From positions 62,001-126,000 of the forward strand of contig CAWHCT010000008.1 in NCBI GenBank assembly GCA_963827785.1: a stretch of 64,000 bases of DNA. The letters are read 5' to 3'. The position numbers and the translations under genes were made by a program. Positions 8,706 through 16,714 of the stretch are shown here, one piece after another (within the stretch, counting starts at the first letter, position 1; each line of letters begins with the position of its first letter). Source of the stretch: Site-B1 sp963827785. Lineage in GTDB: Bacteria; Bacteroidota; Bacteroidia; Flavobacteriales; Flavobacteriaceae. Under the pieces are notes generated by a model, which saw only the letters and a list, made by a program, of their open reading frames with translations, had not been told where the DNA came from and ran no database searches.

Positions 8706-9461
8706 CTATTCCAACCATTCTTTAAAGTCCTTTACACGCTCTCTTGCTACAATGACATCTTGTTCGTTGTAAGAGTTAAGCTTAATTTGCAGACGTGAAT
8801 TTGTGTAGCTGATCATGTCTTTGATAGCATGAATATTCACATAGAACTTCCTATTGATCCTGAAGAAAGTGTGCGGATCCAGCTCACCTTCTAACTGCTC
8901 CAAAGTAGTATCTAATAAATAATTACGTCCTTCTGAAGTATGAAGGTAAGTGCCCTTGTTTTCGCTAAAAAAACATTCAATCTCATCAATATTGATGAGC
9001 TTTAAATGCTGGCCAATTTTAACTGAAAATCTCTTCTTGTATTCTCGTTCAATAGGGTTGGTCAACATCTTTTTTATATCATTAAAGTCAATTGATACAG
9101 GTTGATGATCTGATAGCCGTGTTTTGTATTTTTTAACTGCCGTTTCTAATTCTTCATCATCAATAGGCTTCAATAAATAATCAATACTATTCAACTTAAA
9201 AGCCTGCAGAGCATACTCATCAAAAGCTGTCGTAAAAATAATTGGTGATGTGATCTTAACAGCATCAAATATCTCAAAAGACAATCCATCACTTAATTGA
9301 ATATCTAAAAAGATCAAATCCGGATGCTCATTTTTTTGAAACCAGTTGATCGATTCTTTTACTGAATGTAACAAGGTATCGGCCTTAATATCTAATGCAT
9401 TCAACATGCGTTGCAATCGTCTTGCTGATGGTTTTTCGTCCTCTATAATTATAACCTTCAT
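8706..9461 (-). CDS. LytTR-family response regulator
   Basis: 251 residues. The receiver domain (1-120) has the acidic pair EDE near residues 7-9, the phosphoacceptor Asp53 in FLDIQLSDG and Lys in LLKPID. The LytTR DNA-binding domain (about 145-250) carries FFSENKGTYLHTSEGRN and RINRKFYVN. Such regulators bind pairs of about 9-bp direct repeats. It is the last gene of the operon TPR protein - kinase/2TM - 2TM - regulator, 22 bases after the 2TM gene. Candidate target sites are present upstream of the operon and of the TonB-dependent receptor. Confidence 0.92.
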   Translation of the reverse strand: MKVIIIEDEKPSARRLQRMLNALDIKADTLLHSVKESINWFQKNEHPDLIFLDIQLSDGLSFEIFDAVKITSPIIFTTAFDEYALQAFKLNSIDYLLKPIDDEELETAVKKYKTRLSDHQPVSIDFNDIKKMLTNPIEREYKKRFSVKIGQHLKLINIDEIECFFSENKGTYLHTSEGRNYLLDTTLEQLEGELDPHTFFRINRKFYVNIHAIKDMISYTNSRLQIKLNSYNEQDVIVARERVKDFKEWLE

Positions 9462-9483
9462 TTTCTATGTTATCTTTGATATT

Positions 9484-9816
9484 CTACAAATCAAATTTAT
9501 CTTTATCCATAAATTCCTTTATTTTTCTTTCCTCCCAACTCTTTGATAGAACCAGATTTTTACCAAATACACCGGCCCAATGAGCAAATAGCCCTATTCC
9601 CCAAAAGAAAGCCGTACTAAAATGTCCGAAGGAAAGGAAATCACTGTTTTCACCTAAACCTCTGTAAACCATTACAAGTAAAAAAATATTTACTGCCAAA
9701 TACCAGAATAGATGCCAATAGAATCCTTGTATTTGTTTAACTCGCTTTTTTGCCCTTAGGTATCTGTCTTCTTCTGAAAAATCAGGTTGTTCTAAATATT
9801 TTTGTTCCATGATCAT
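9484..9816 (-). CDS. 2TM domain protein
   Basis: I start it at the ATG at 9816 (110 residues, MIMEQKYLEQ); another in-frame ATG lies at 9810, and an upstream extension would overlap the kinase gene without looking like protein. The core is the 2TM domain: RYLRAKKRVKQIQGFYWHL, two helices joined by a short loop, and SWEERKIKEFMDKDKF at the end. The domain is common next to LytTR two-component genes in Bacteroidota; its role is unknown. It is a paralogue of the domain fused to the C-terminus of the kinase just upstream. Confidence 0.85.
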   Translation of the reverse strand: MIMEQKYLEQPDFSEEDRYLRAKKRVKQIQGFYWHLFWYLAVNIFLLVMVYRGLGENSDFLSFGHFSTAFFWGIGLFAHWAGVFGKNLVLSKSWEERKIKEFMDKDKFDL

Positions 9817-9820
9817 TTTT

Positions 9821-11140
9821 TTAATAGTTTCTATCTTCTTTATCCATAATCTCACGGATCTTGCGTTCCTCCCATTCTGAACCGTATCCAAATACTGTAA
9901 ATGCATGTACTGCTAAGCCAATGCCCCAGCCAAAAAGCGGAAACCAAAACCATTGAAAACCCCAATATGTGCTATAATTAATAAATATTAAAAACGGAAT
10001 GACGCAGCAATAGGAAATTAAATTCCCATAAAACCCTTTTAGGTCCTCAACTCGTTTTTTAGCTCTTAAATATTTACTGTTATTGTTATAATCTCTTGTT
10101 CTCATAATATTAATTTCTTGTGTTAATAAAGGTAATTTTACCTTAAATAATTGATTTGTTTGAATGATCTCTACAGCTCTTCTTGTTATTAAACTGTATC
10201 GTTGATTGATATTCTTTAGTCCAACCTTTGTGCTTTTCCCCATTGAAGCTTTCGGATTGACATTATTTTCTACTACCAAATAGCCATTATCCTCATAAAT
10301 TTTAATAACTAACGGATCGTCAGTTGTAATGACATTGTGTTTAACTGCATTCTCCAATAATAGTTGTAATGATAATGGCACTATTTTGAGTTCGGGGTCA
10401 CTTAAACTATCAGGAATACTGAATTTTATTGCATCCTCATAACGCATTTGTAATAGCGACATATAGGTTTTTGCAAACTTTAATTCTTCATCTATAGTGA
10501 CAAGGTCCTTATTTTTTTGTTCCAGAACGTATCTATATACTTTTGATAAGGAGGTTGTGAATTTTTGAGCACTGTCCGGATTTTCTTCAATTAAACTGGT
10601 TAAAACATTTAGACTATTGAATAAAAAATGAGGGTCCAACTGATTCTTTAGTGCATCAAATTTAGCTCTTGCCGTTCCTGCAATTACTTTTTGTTCCTTT
10701 ATCTTTTGTTTCTGGTACTGATTATAGAAATAAACGAAATGAAAAATAATAACAATAGTTAAGGTGATCCATAACCCGAATTTGTAATTTTCAAATGTTT
10801 CATTTGCTAAAAACTCCTTATAGTTTTTCCCATAAAGGGTCACTGAAATAACTGAACGTAAAAAGAATAACCCTGCCAGTGTAATTAGTACAGAACCCAA
10901 TATACCAATGACTATTCTTTTAAGTCTGTCATTGGGCTTCCAGTTAAGTTTTTCCAAGTATTGAAAAAACAACATATTAGAAAAACCCAATACAAACGAA
11001 TATAATTGATACATTGTAAAATTTAATAGCAATTCTTTATTGTCGGCAAAGTTGAAACCTCCTGAAAGTGCATTGCCAACAGCAAAAACAGCTGTTCCTA
11101 TTATTAATACAATGATTATATTTTTACGTAAGTTTTTCAC
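9821..11140 (-). CDS. LytS-type sensor histidine kinase with a C-terminal 2TM domain
   Basis: 439 residues. The N-terminal part (residues 1-140) has four membrane helices. The His_kinase domain follows with the phosphoacceptor His171 in LDPHFLFNSLN and an ATP-binding part with LLENAVKHN (about 261-269). The kinase normally ends near residue 339 (VKLPLL). Here the frame continues without a stop into a complete 2TM domain (about 357-439: YLRAKKRVEDLKGFYG to EWEERKIREIMDKED). In many relatives kinase and 2TM are separate genes. It probably phosphorylates the LytTR regulator encoded downstream. It starts 28 bases after the TPR-like gene. Confidence 0.88.
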   Translation of the reverse strand: MKNLRKNIIIVLIIGTAVFAVGNALSGGFNFADNKELLLNFTMYQLYSFVLGFSNMLFFQYLEKLNWKPNDRLKRIVIGILGSVLITLAGLFFLRSVISVTLYGKNYKEFLANETFENYKFGLWITLTIVIIFHFVYFYNQYQKQKIKEQKVIAGTARAKFDALKNQLDPHFLFNSLNVLTSLIEENPDSAQKFTTSLSKVYRYVLEQKNKDLVTIDEELKFAKTYMSLLQMRYEDAIKFSIPDSLSDPELKIVPLSLQLLLENAVKHNVITTDDPLVIKIYEDNGYLVVENNVNPKASMGKSTKVGLKNINQRYSLITRRAVEIIQTNQLFKVKLPLLTQEINIMRTRDYNNNSKYLRAKKRVEDLKGFYGNLISYCCVIPFLIFINYSTYWGFQWFWFPLFGWGIGLAVHAFTVFGYGSEWEERKIREIMDKEDRNY

Positions 11141-11168
11141 TTGCTTTTAACTCTTGATTTAAACTATA

Positions 11169-11789
11169 TTAATTTTTACAGGATTCTAATATTTGTTCTG
11201 CGCGTTCTTTTCCCCATTTAGGATGATAAGGTGATTCCGGTTTAAAGTTAGCAAAAAGTTCCAAGGCTCGTTCAACATCCTTGCAAAATGGTTTGGTATC
11301 CTGACCAAAATATCTGGCGCTTCCCATTCCCCATTCAGCTTTGCTTAACACAACTCTAGGGTTTTCAGGAGCTATTTGCTCAGCTTGCGTATAAATTGAA
11401 GCAACCTTACCTGATAAGGTCATACCATAGGTGGCACCATCATAAGCTACCCAGGCGGTATGCAAAAGTGCCTGTAATACCAATATTTCAGGATTATCTT
11501 TGGAAATACCAGTTGCATCGTTAATTAGATCTTGAGCCTTATTTAATTGAGCTGATAATTTCTCTTCATCCTGCATTCCGAAGCTTTGCAGGATATTGAC
11601 TTGAGCAGCATAATATAGCGGAATCCAGTTATCTGGTTCAGCCGATGCAATACGTTCAAATAAATTGGCAGCTTCTGGTGGATTTGATCCCCATAACTCA
11701 AAAGCCTTTTGCATGCCTTTATCATAGTTGGTCTGGGCTGCTACAAGTTGAGTTACTGATAGTACTAAAATGATGATTAATTTATTCAT
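11169..11789 (-). CDS. Secreted TPR-like protein
   Basis: 206 residues with a cleavable signal peptide (MNKLIIILVLSVTQLVAAQT). The mature part is helical and reads as tetratricopeptide-like repeats (NPPEAANLFERIASAEPDNW; NPEILVLQALLHTAW; YTQAEQIAPENPRVVLSKAEW), ending with FCKDVERALELF. It should be periplasmic or outer-membrane associated and mediate protein contacts. It is the first gene of the two-component operon, so it may be a sensor partner or an output of the system. A LytTR-like site pair and a -7-like element lie just upstream. Confidence 0.8.
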   Translation of the reverse strand: MNKLIIILVLSVTQLVAAQTNYDKGMQKAFELWGSNPPEAANLFERIASAEPDNWIPLYYAAQVNILQSFGMQDEEKLSAQLNKAQDLINDATGISKDNPEILVLQALLHTAWVAYDGATYGMTLSGKVASIYTQAEQIAPENPRVVLSKAEWGMGSARYFGQDTKPFCKDVERALELFANFKPESPYHPKWGKERAEQILESCKN

Positions 11790-11812
11790 AATGATGTGTT
11801 TTAATTATGATA

Positions 11813-11883
11813 CAAATTTGACAAGTTTATTGACATATTTAAAAAGTGAATTACCGAACTGTATAATAATTAGGATGACCTGT
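11813..11883 (-). promoter_or_regulatory. Putative LytTR site pair and promoter of the TPR/kinase operon
   Basis: Read on the minus strand: ACAGGTCAT (11883-11875), 12 bases, ACAGTTCGG (11862-11854), 33 bases, then CAAATTTG (11820-11813), which is one base off the TAnnTTTG -7 element. The second 9-mer fits the published LytTR half-site pattern [TA][AC][CA]GTTN[AG][TG] exactly; the first has one mismatch. A 12-13 base gap is typical for LytTR dimers. Exactly the same arrangement occurs before the TonB-dependent receptor. Confidence 0.6.
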
Positions 11884-11959
11884 AAATAAATAGGAATTAC
11901 AGGGGATTTTTCTTAACTTATATAGTTGATTGTTTGAGGAAACAAACACGTAATTTATT

Positions 11960-12346
11960 ATGGAAAAACCAAAAAAAATATTGTACTGGGCTCCAAGAAT
12001 TATCTGTATTCTGGCAATCCTTTTTGTAAGCCTTTTTGCATTGGATGCATTTGATCCAAAACTCTCTGTTTGGGAACAGATCGTTGGATTTTTAATTCAT
12101 ATGATCCCATCATTTATTTTACTGGGATTACTATTGCTTGCATGGAAATATGAGTATTTAGGCGGAATAATCCTAGTGCTGACAGGTGTTATATTTAGTG
12201 TAGTTGTTTTTAGGCTGAATTATAGAATGAACCATTCCGCGTGGCTGAGCCTGGGAATTATAGGGTCAATAACATTTCCATTTATTGTTTCAGGTGCTTT
12301 ATTCATAATTAATCACCTTAAAAATAAATCTTTAGGTAAACACTAA
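11960..12346 (+). CDS. Four-helix membrane protein, function unknown
   Basis: 128 residues with four hydrophobic helices (about 10-28, 39-60, 65-84 and 94-116) and a basic C-terminus (KNKSLGKH). It resembles small conserved Bacteroidota membrane proteins found as orphans (DUF7670-like), but no function is known. It is transcribed away from the TPR/kinase operon from a 170-base shared intergenic region, and ends at a strong bidirectional terminator. Confidence 0.75.
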   Translation: MEKPKKILYWAPRIICILAILFVSLFALDAFDPKLSVWEQIVGFLIHMIPSFILLGLLLLAWKYEYLGGIILVLTGVIFSVVVFRLNYRMNHSAWLSLGIIGSITFPFIVSGALFIINHLKNKSLGKH

Positions 12347-12350
12347 AAAA

Positions 12351-12382
12351 AATCAGCCTCTGCAAAATTGCAGAGGCTGATT
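12351..12382. terminator. Bidirectional intrinsic terminator
   Basis: A perfect 15-bp inverted repeat (12351-12365 with 12368-12382), GC-rich in the middle, with A-run before and T-run after. It separates the convergent membrane-protein gene and tonB and would stop transcription from both sides. Confidence 0.85.
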
Positions 12383-12400
12383 TTATTAGTTGCAATATAT

Positions 12401-13129
12401 TTAGTTTTCAACTAACTTAAAATGAATTGGGATACTGTAAGGAACTCTTACAGCCCTACCTCTCTGTTTAGCTGGCGTCATTTTAGGTAATAAACTTATA
12501 ATACGTGCAGCTTCTTCTTCCAGGATCTTATCTGGACCTCTGGTTCTTATTCCTGAAACATTACCTTGTTGATCAATAGAAAAAAGAACAAATACTTTAC
12601 CATTAATTCCAAGTTCCATAGCTAGTTCAGGGAATTTAAAGTTTTTTGTGACGTGTTCAATTACTTTTTTCTCGAAACAAGACTTTAACTCATCATTATT
12701 AGTTCCTATACATCCCGGATAAATAGGGACTTTTTCAACTACAGCAAAAGGAACTGAAATATCTTCTTCCACTTTTTCCACTTCTACCTCTTCAACAGTA
12801 ACAACTTGCTCTTCAATAACATCATCCATATTGATCTCCGTGCTCTTAATGACGGTTTCTTCAATATCTGCAACATCTTCCACTATAGTTATTACCTCAG
12901 ATGCGACCTGAGGAGGCGGAGGTGGTGGTGGTGTGTTAATGTTAACAACAGGAATATCTTCCTCAATTAACGATTCAACATCTAGTACATTAATAACTAA
13001 ATCTGCCTTATCATAGGATTTCATATTTAATGCAGCCCAGGTTAAGAATAGCATTAAGTTTAATCCTACGGCGAAGAAAAGACTAGTATTTCGTCTTAAA
13101 TCGACTTCCGGATTCTTTTTTACTTTCAT
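12401..13129 (-). CDS. tonB: TonB energy-transducing protein
   Basis: 242 residues. One membrane helix at about residues 16-36, a periplasmic spacer with a run of seven prolines followed by acidic and Val-rich sequence, and a C-terminal TonB domain (about 160-242) containing FPELAMELGINGKVFV and PYSIPIHFKLVEN. TonB couples the inner-membrane proton gradient (through ExbB/ExbD, not in this window) to outer-membrane receptors. The receptor gene lies 110 bases upstream on the same strand, suggesting this TonB serves it. A TAAATTTG -7-like element at 13144-13137 is only a few bases before the start codon, implying a very short leader. Confidence 0.92.
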   Translation of the reverse strand: MKVKKNPEVDLRRNTSLFFAVGLNLMLFLTWAALNMKSYDKADLVINVLDVESLIEEDIPVVNINTPPPPPPPQVASEVITIVEDVADIEETVIKSTEINMDDVIEEQVVTVEEVEVEKVEEDISVPFAVVEKVPIYPGCIGTNNDELKSCFEKKVIEHVTKNFKFPELAMELGINGKVFVLFSIDQQGNVSGIRTRGPDKILEEEAARIISLLPKMTPAKQRGRAVRVPYSIPIHFKLVEN

Positions 13130-13239
13130 AATACTACAAATTTATTATGATTAAGGTACCTAATAAGGAGCATATAAACTATGACAATTATCAGTTATTG
13201 AGTATTCCTGATTAAAGTAAGGGGTTGTTCTTAAGACAG

Positions 13240-15390
13240 TTATAGCTTATTTAATTGATTATCGGTTCCGGAATCGCTTATTGTCCAGAAAAAACCAACA
13301 AAAAAGAACTGGTCCGCAGCAGGCCGAAGTGCTCTTCTATCAAAATTTCCATTCATATCAGGGGTATTGGAATATTGATATCCATTGATGTTTTTAAAAC
13401 CTGTTGCATTATTAATTGAAAAATAAAGGATCTTTTGCTGGCTAATTAAATAAGCCCAATTTAAGCTGATACTGTTGAAAGGTCTTGTCTTAGAATTCAA
13501 AAAACCTTCTAAATTTGGGTTTGTATAAGTCCTTCCCGATGCATAGCCGTAGCTAAAACCTATCTGACTTTTCCAATCATCGATCCAATACTTCCCAACA
13601 ATTGACAAATTATGTTTGTTAACGAAATTTGGTTGTGATTCCAGAGGATAGTCCTTATACTTTCTTTTAGAATCTAAAAATGAATAACTTATCCAGTAAT
13701 CCAAATTCTTTATCGACTCACTATCTCTCCAGAACAGATCGATTCCTTTTGCAAATCCAAATCCAGTATTGTTGATATTCTCAAGATTACCCTCATTGGA
13801 ATCGTAAAGAATTAAGGAATCATAATCTTTAAAATAGCTTTCTATCCGTAAGATCTTTCCATCATTGTTATACTGATAATTTAAAATGTAATGAGTAGCT
13901 AATTGAGTTTCTAAATCCTGGCTGAACTTTAGAACAGCACTGGATGGGTTTTGATAAAATTGGCCGTAAGCCAGTGAGATCTGACTTTTATTTGAAGTTT
14001 TTAAGGCAAGTGAAGATCTGGGCGAAATAGAAAAATCTTCGAATAACTCGTTATATTCAGAACGAATACCAAATTTCAATGCAACATCTTTTGAAAAGAA
14101 AATATCAGCCTCACCAAATCCCGCTGCCAATCCATTATTAAAGCTCAAATTTATATTCGACTGTATATCATTTGAATACTTCTCATTAAAATCGGTGTTA
14201 AAATATTCCAATCCAAAACTCATTTTAAATCGGCTGCTATATCTTTTTTTAAATTTCATTTTCACATGCATCGAGTTTTCCTTGTCATTAATACCCTGAT
14301 CTAGTACTTTAATGTTTGTTGATGCACCGGTAAAACTTAGTCCTCCCAAAAAAGACCAATCATTGTTAAGGACTCCCGAATATGACCCGTTTAAATACAA
14401 ATTATTGTTCTTTAATTTAAATGCAATTCCATCCTCATAATTTATGTCTTCCTGTGTTAATTCAAAATTGGTACTGTCAAATGCAGAGTATACTTTTAAT
14501 AAACCAGATTCAAATTTTTGTCTGAAAACAGCCTCTCCTGCCAGACTCTCAAAAGGCTTTTTCCAATCATTTCTATCAGGAAATAAGGCAATGTAAGGCG
14601 TTAAATTAAAGTAGGATGCATTGACACTAAGTGAACTGCTGTTCCATTTTCTGGTCTTGCCTAATGTTCCGCCTACGGACATGATGCCAATATCTGTCTT
14701 GTTTTGATCTGGTTCATCAATGGTATTGAGCAGCAAAACACTGGATAATGCTTGTCCGTACTCGGCTGAATAACCTCCTGTTGAAAATGTAATTCCATCA
14801 AAAAGGAATGGAGAATATCTACCTCGTGTTGGCGTATTATTTGTAGTTGGAGTGTATGGTGTAAATACCCTTATACCATCAATAAAAATCTGTGTTTCCT
14901 CTGCATCGCCACCTCTTACAAACAATCGTCCATCTTCAGCAACAGTTGTTGTTCCGGGAAGAGTTTGCAAAGCTCCTACAAAATCTCCAACAGCACTTGC
15001 GGTGGTAACAACATCTAAAGGTTTTAAAACAGATATTTTACTGTTGTCACCTGCTTCAAAAGTTCCGGCTGACAAGACTACCGCATCAAGTGTATTAACA
15101 TCTTCTCGCAATTTAACTGATAAGTTATTCATGTCTTTTACATCTGATAAATAAGTATAGGTTTCAAATGATAAATAAGATACCGTCAATGATTGTTGTC
15201 CTACTTCACTCGTCTTAAATTCAAAATAACCCTTGACATCTGTTGTGCTGCCATCATAAGTGCCTTTTAAATATACATTTGCGCCTTCAATGGGATTGCC
15301 TTTTGAATCCGAGACCAAACCATTTATATTGATTTGCGCAACTATTGGAAAGGAAACTGCTAAGAGGAAAATGAATATTACGGTTTTCAT
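13240..15390 (-). CDS. TonB-dependent receptor with carboxypeptidase-like regulatory domain
   Basis: 716 residues: a signal peptide (cleavage after about residue 19), a carboxypeptidase D regulatory-like domain (about 20-105, NGLVSDSKGNPIEGANVY), a plug domain (about 120-225, with GRLFVRGGDAEETQIFIDG) and a 22-strand barrel to the end. It is much shorter than SusC-type receptors and has no SusD neighbour, so glycan import is not indicated; a metal chelate, vitamin or peptide is possible. The last barrel strand (FFVGFFWTI) is followed by 12 polar residues rather than ending in Phe. Upstream is a LytTR-like site pair. Confidence 0.9.
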   Translation of the reverse strand: MKTVIFIFLLAVSFPIVAQININGLVSDSKGNPIEGANVYLKGTYDGSTTDVKGYFEFKTSEVGQQSLTVSYLSFETYTYLSDVKDMNNLSVKLREDVNTLDAVVLSAGTFEAGDNSKISVLKPLDVVTTASAVGDFVGALQTLPGTTTVAEDGRLFVRGGDAEETQIFIDGIRVFTPYTPTTNNTPTRGRYSPFLFDGITFSTGGYSAEYGQALSSVLLLNTIDEPDQNKTDIGIMSVGGTLGKTRKWNSSSLSVNASYFNLTPYIALFPDRNDWKKPFESLAGEAVFRQKFESGLLKVYSAFDSTNFELTQEDINYEDGIAFKLKNNNLYLNGSYSGVLNNDWSFLGGLSFTGASTNIKVLDQGINDKENSMHVKMKFKKRYSSRFKMSFGLEYFNTDFNEKYSNDIQSNINLSFNNGLAAGFGEADIFFSKDVALKFGIRSEYNELFEDFSISPRSSLALKTSNKSQISLAYGQFYQNPSSAVLKFSQDLETQLATHYILNYQYNNDGKILRIESYFKDYDSLILYDSNEGNLENINNTGFGFAKGIDLFWRDSESIKNLDYWISYSFLDSKRKYKDYPLESQPNFVNKHNLSIVGKYWIDDWKSQIGFSYGYASGRTYTNPNLEGFLNSKTRPFNSISLNWAYLISQQKILYFSINNATGFKNINGYQYSNTPDMNGNFDRRALRPAADQFFFVGFFWTISDSGTDNQLNKL

Positions 15391-15428
15391 TTAAATTTAT
15401 TTACATAATTTATTATAGATTGATAATA

Positions 15429-15499
15429 CAAATTTGCAAATGAAGACCAAACCAAAAAAGATTACTTAACCGAACTGTAAAAAATTACAGATGAATTGA
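15429..15499 (-). promoter_or_regulatory. Putative LytTR site pair and promoter of the TonB-dependent receptor
   Basis: Minus strand: TCAATTCAT (15499-15491), 12 bases, ACAGTTCGG (15478-15470), 33 bases, CAAATTTG (15436-15429). Every distance equals that of the element before the TPR/kinase operon. The distal 9-mer has one mismatch to the LytTR pattern. The site lies in the divergent region shared with the ECF sigma gene, so it might affect both. Confidence 0.6.
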
Positions 15500-15573
15500 T
15501 TTCAAAAATAATTTAAACTAATTTGTAACGCTTAATACTTTAAGGTTACTAATAGATTAACTAAACCATCCGA

Positions 15574-16068
15574 TTGAATAAAGAGTTACAACATAATTTT
15601 GTAGAACTTCTTGAAAAGCATCAGAATATTGTGCATAAAGTTTGTCGGCTTTATACCAATAATTACGATTCGCACAATGATTTGTTTCAAGAGATCACTA
15701 TACAATTATGGAAAGCCTACCCTAAATTTAGAGGAGAATCTAAGTTTAGCACATGGATGTACAGAGTGGCTTTGAATACAGCGATAACCCTTTACAGAAA
15801 AAGTAAAAGGTCCTTGAACACTGAAGAGTTTGACGCTGTTCAATTCAAGATCTCATCTGAAGTTTATGACGATACGGAAGAACAGCAACTTAAACTATTG
15901 TATAATGCCGTACATCAACTAAATGACATTGAGAAAGCCCTAGTTTTTTTGTATTTAGAGGATAAAAATTATCGGGAAATTAGTGAAACAATGGGAATTA
16001 GCGAGGTCAATGCTCGGGTTAAAATGAACCGCATCAAGACTAAGCTTAAAACTATACTTAATCCGTAA
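15574..16068 (+). CDS. ECF-type RNA polymerase sigma factor
   Basis: 164 residues. The start is a TTG at 15574, as no ATG or GTG is suitably placed. Sigma region 2 is at about residues 8-75 (NDLFQEITIQLWKAYPKFRGES, STWMYRVALNTA) and region 4 at about 108-160 (LEDKNYREISETMGISEVNARVKMNRIKTKLK). The next gene begins 4 bases after its stop and encodes a membrane protein, the usual place for an anti-sigma or sensor partner. A TTG at 15496 and a TAATTTG at 15519 form a possible promoter. Targets cannot be told from the sequence. Confidence 0.9.
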   Translation: MNKELQHNFVELLEKHQNIVHKVCRLYTNNYDSHNDLFQEITIQLWKAYPKFRGESKFSTWMYRVALNTAITLYRKSKRSLNTEEFDAVQFKISSEVYDDTEEQQLKLLYNAVHQLNDIEKALVFLYLEDKNYREISETMGISEVNARVKMNRIKTKLKTILNP

Positions 16069-16072
16069 TATT

Positions 16073-16714
16073 ATGGATGAATTAGATTTATTAAAGAAAG
16101 ACTGGAAGAAACAGGATATTAAATATCCTAAACTTACCTATGACGAGATCTATAAAATGATATTGAAGAAATCTTCATCAATTGTGAAGTGGATCTTTAT
16201 TATCAGTTTATTGGAATTTGTTCTATGGACATTGATCTCATTCGGATTAAAGGACACGGATAGCATGAAAAGATTTGATGCCTATAATGTTGACTATATT
16301 TTAATACCTATAAGTGTTTTCGGTTATATAATTTTAGCTTATTTCTTTTATTTATTCTTCAAAAATTATAAAACAATTTCGGCTGCTGACACTGCAAAGA
16401 ATTTGATGGAAAACATTTTGAGAACCAGAAGAACTGTGAAGTATTATGTGGCGTTTAATCTTATTTATCTAGTTATTGCGACAGTTGTTGTTATGTTTGT
16501 TGAATTTGACAAAAATCAGGAATTAGTAGGCAAATTGAATGAAGCTGCAGCAAATGGCGATGTCTTTAAATTTTATGCTTCAATTATTATCTCAGTGTTT
16601 TTAGTGCTTGCAGTATTTATAGCATTTTTATTGCTCTTCTATTATTTGATATATGGACTTTTATTAAAGCGACTCAATAGAAATTATAGGGAACTAAAAA
16701 GGTTAGAGGTTTAG
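16073..16714 (+). CDS. Membrane protein partnered with the ECF sigma factor
   Basis: 213 residues. The soluble N-terminus (MDELDLLKKDWKKQDIKYPK) is typical of proteins encoded behind flavobacterial ECF factors. Four helices follow (about 37-56, 77-100, 123-142, 166-198). Homologues are sometimes annotated as beta-carotene monooxygenase, but nothing here supports an enzyme. The position, 4 bases behind the sigma gene, suggests it binds or modulates the sigma factor at the membrane; this is inference, since no classical anti-sigma (ZAS) motif is visible. Its stop codon overlaps by 4 bases with the stop of the convergent acyltransferase gene. Confidence 0.75.
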   Translation: MDELDLLKKDWKKQDIKYPKLTYDEIYKMILKKSSSIVKWIFIISLLEFVLWTLISFGLKDTDSMKRFDAYNVDYILIPISVFGYIILAYFFYLFFKNYKTISAADTAKNLMENILRTRRTVKYYVAFNLIYLVIATVVVMFVEFDKNQELVGKLNEAAANGDVFKFYASIIISVFLVLAVFIAFLLLFYYLIYGLLLKRLNRNYRELKRLEV

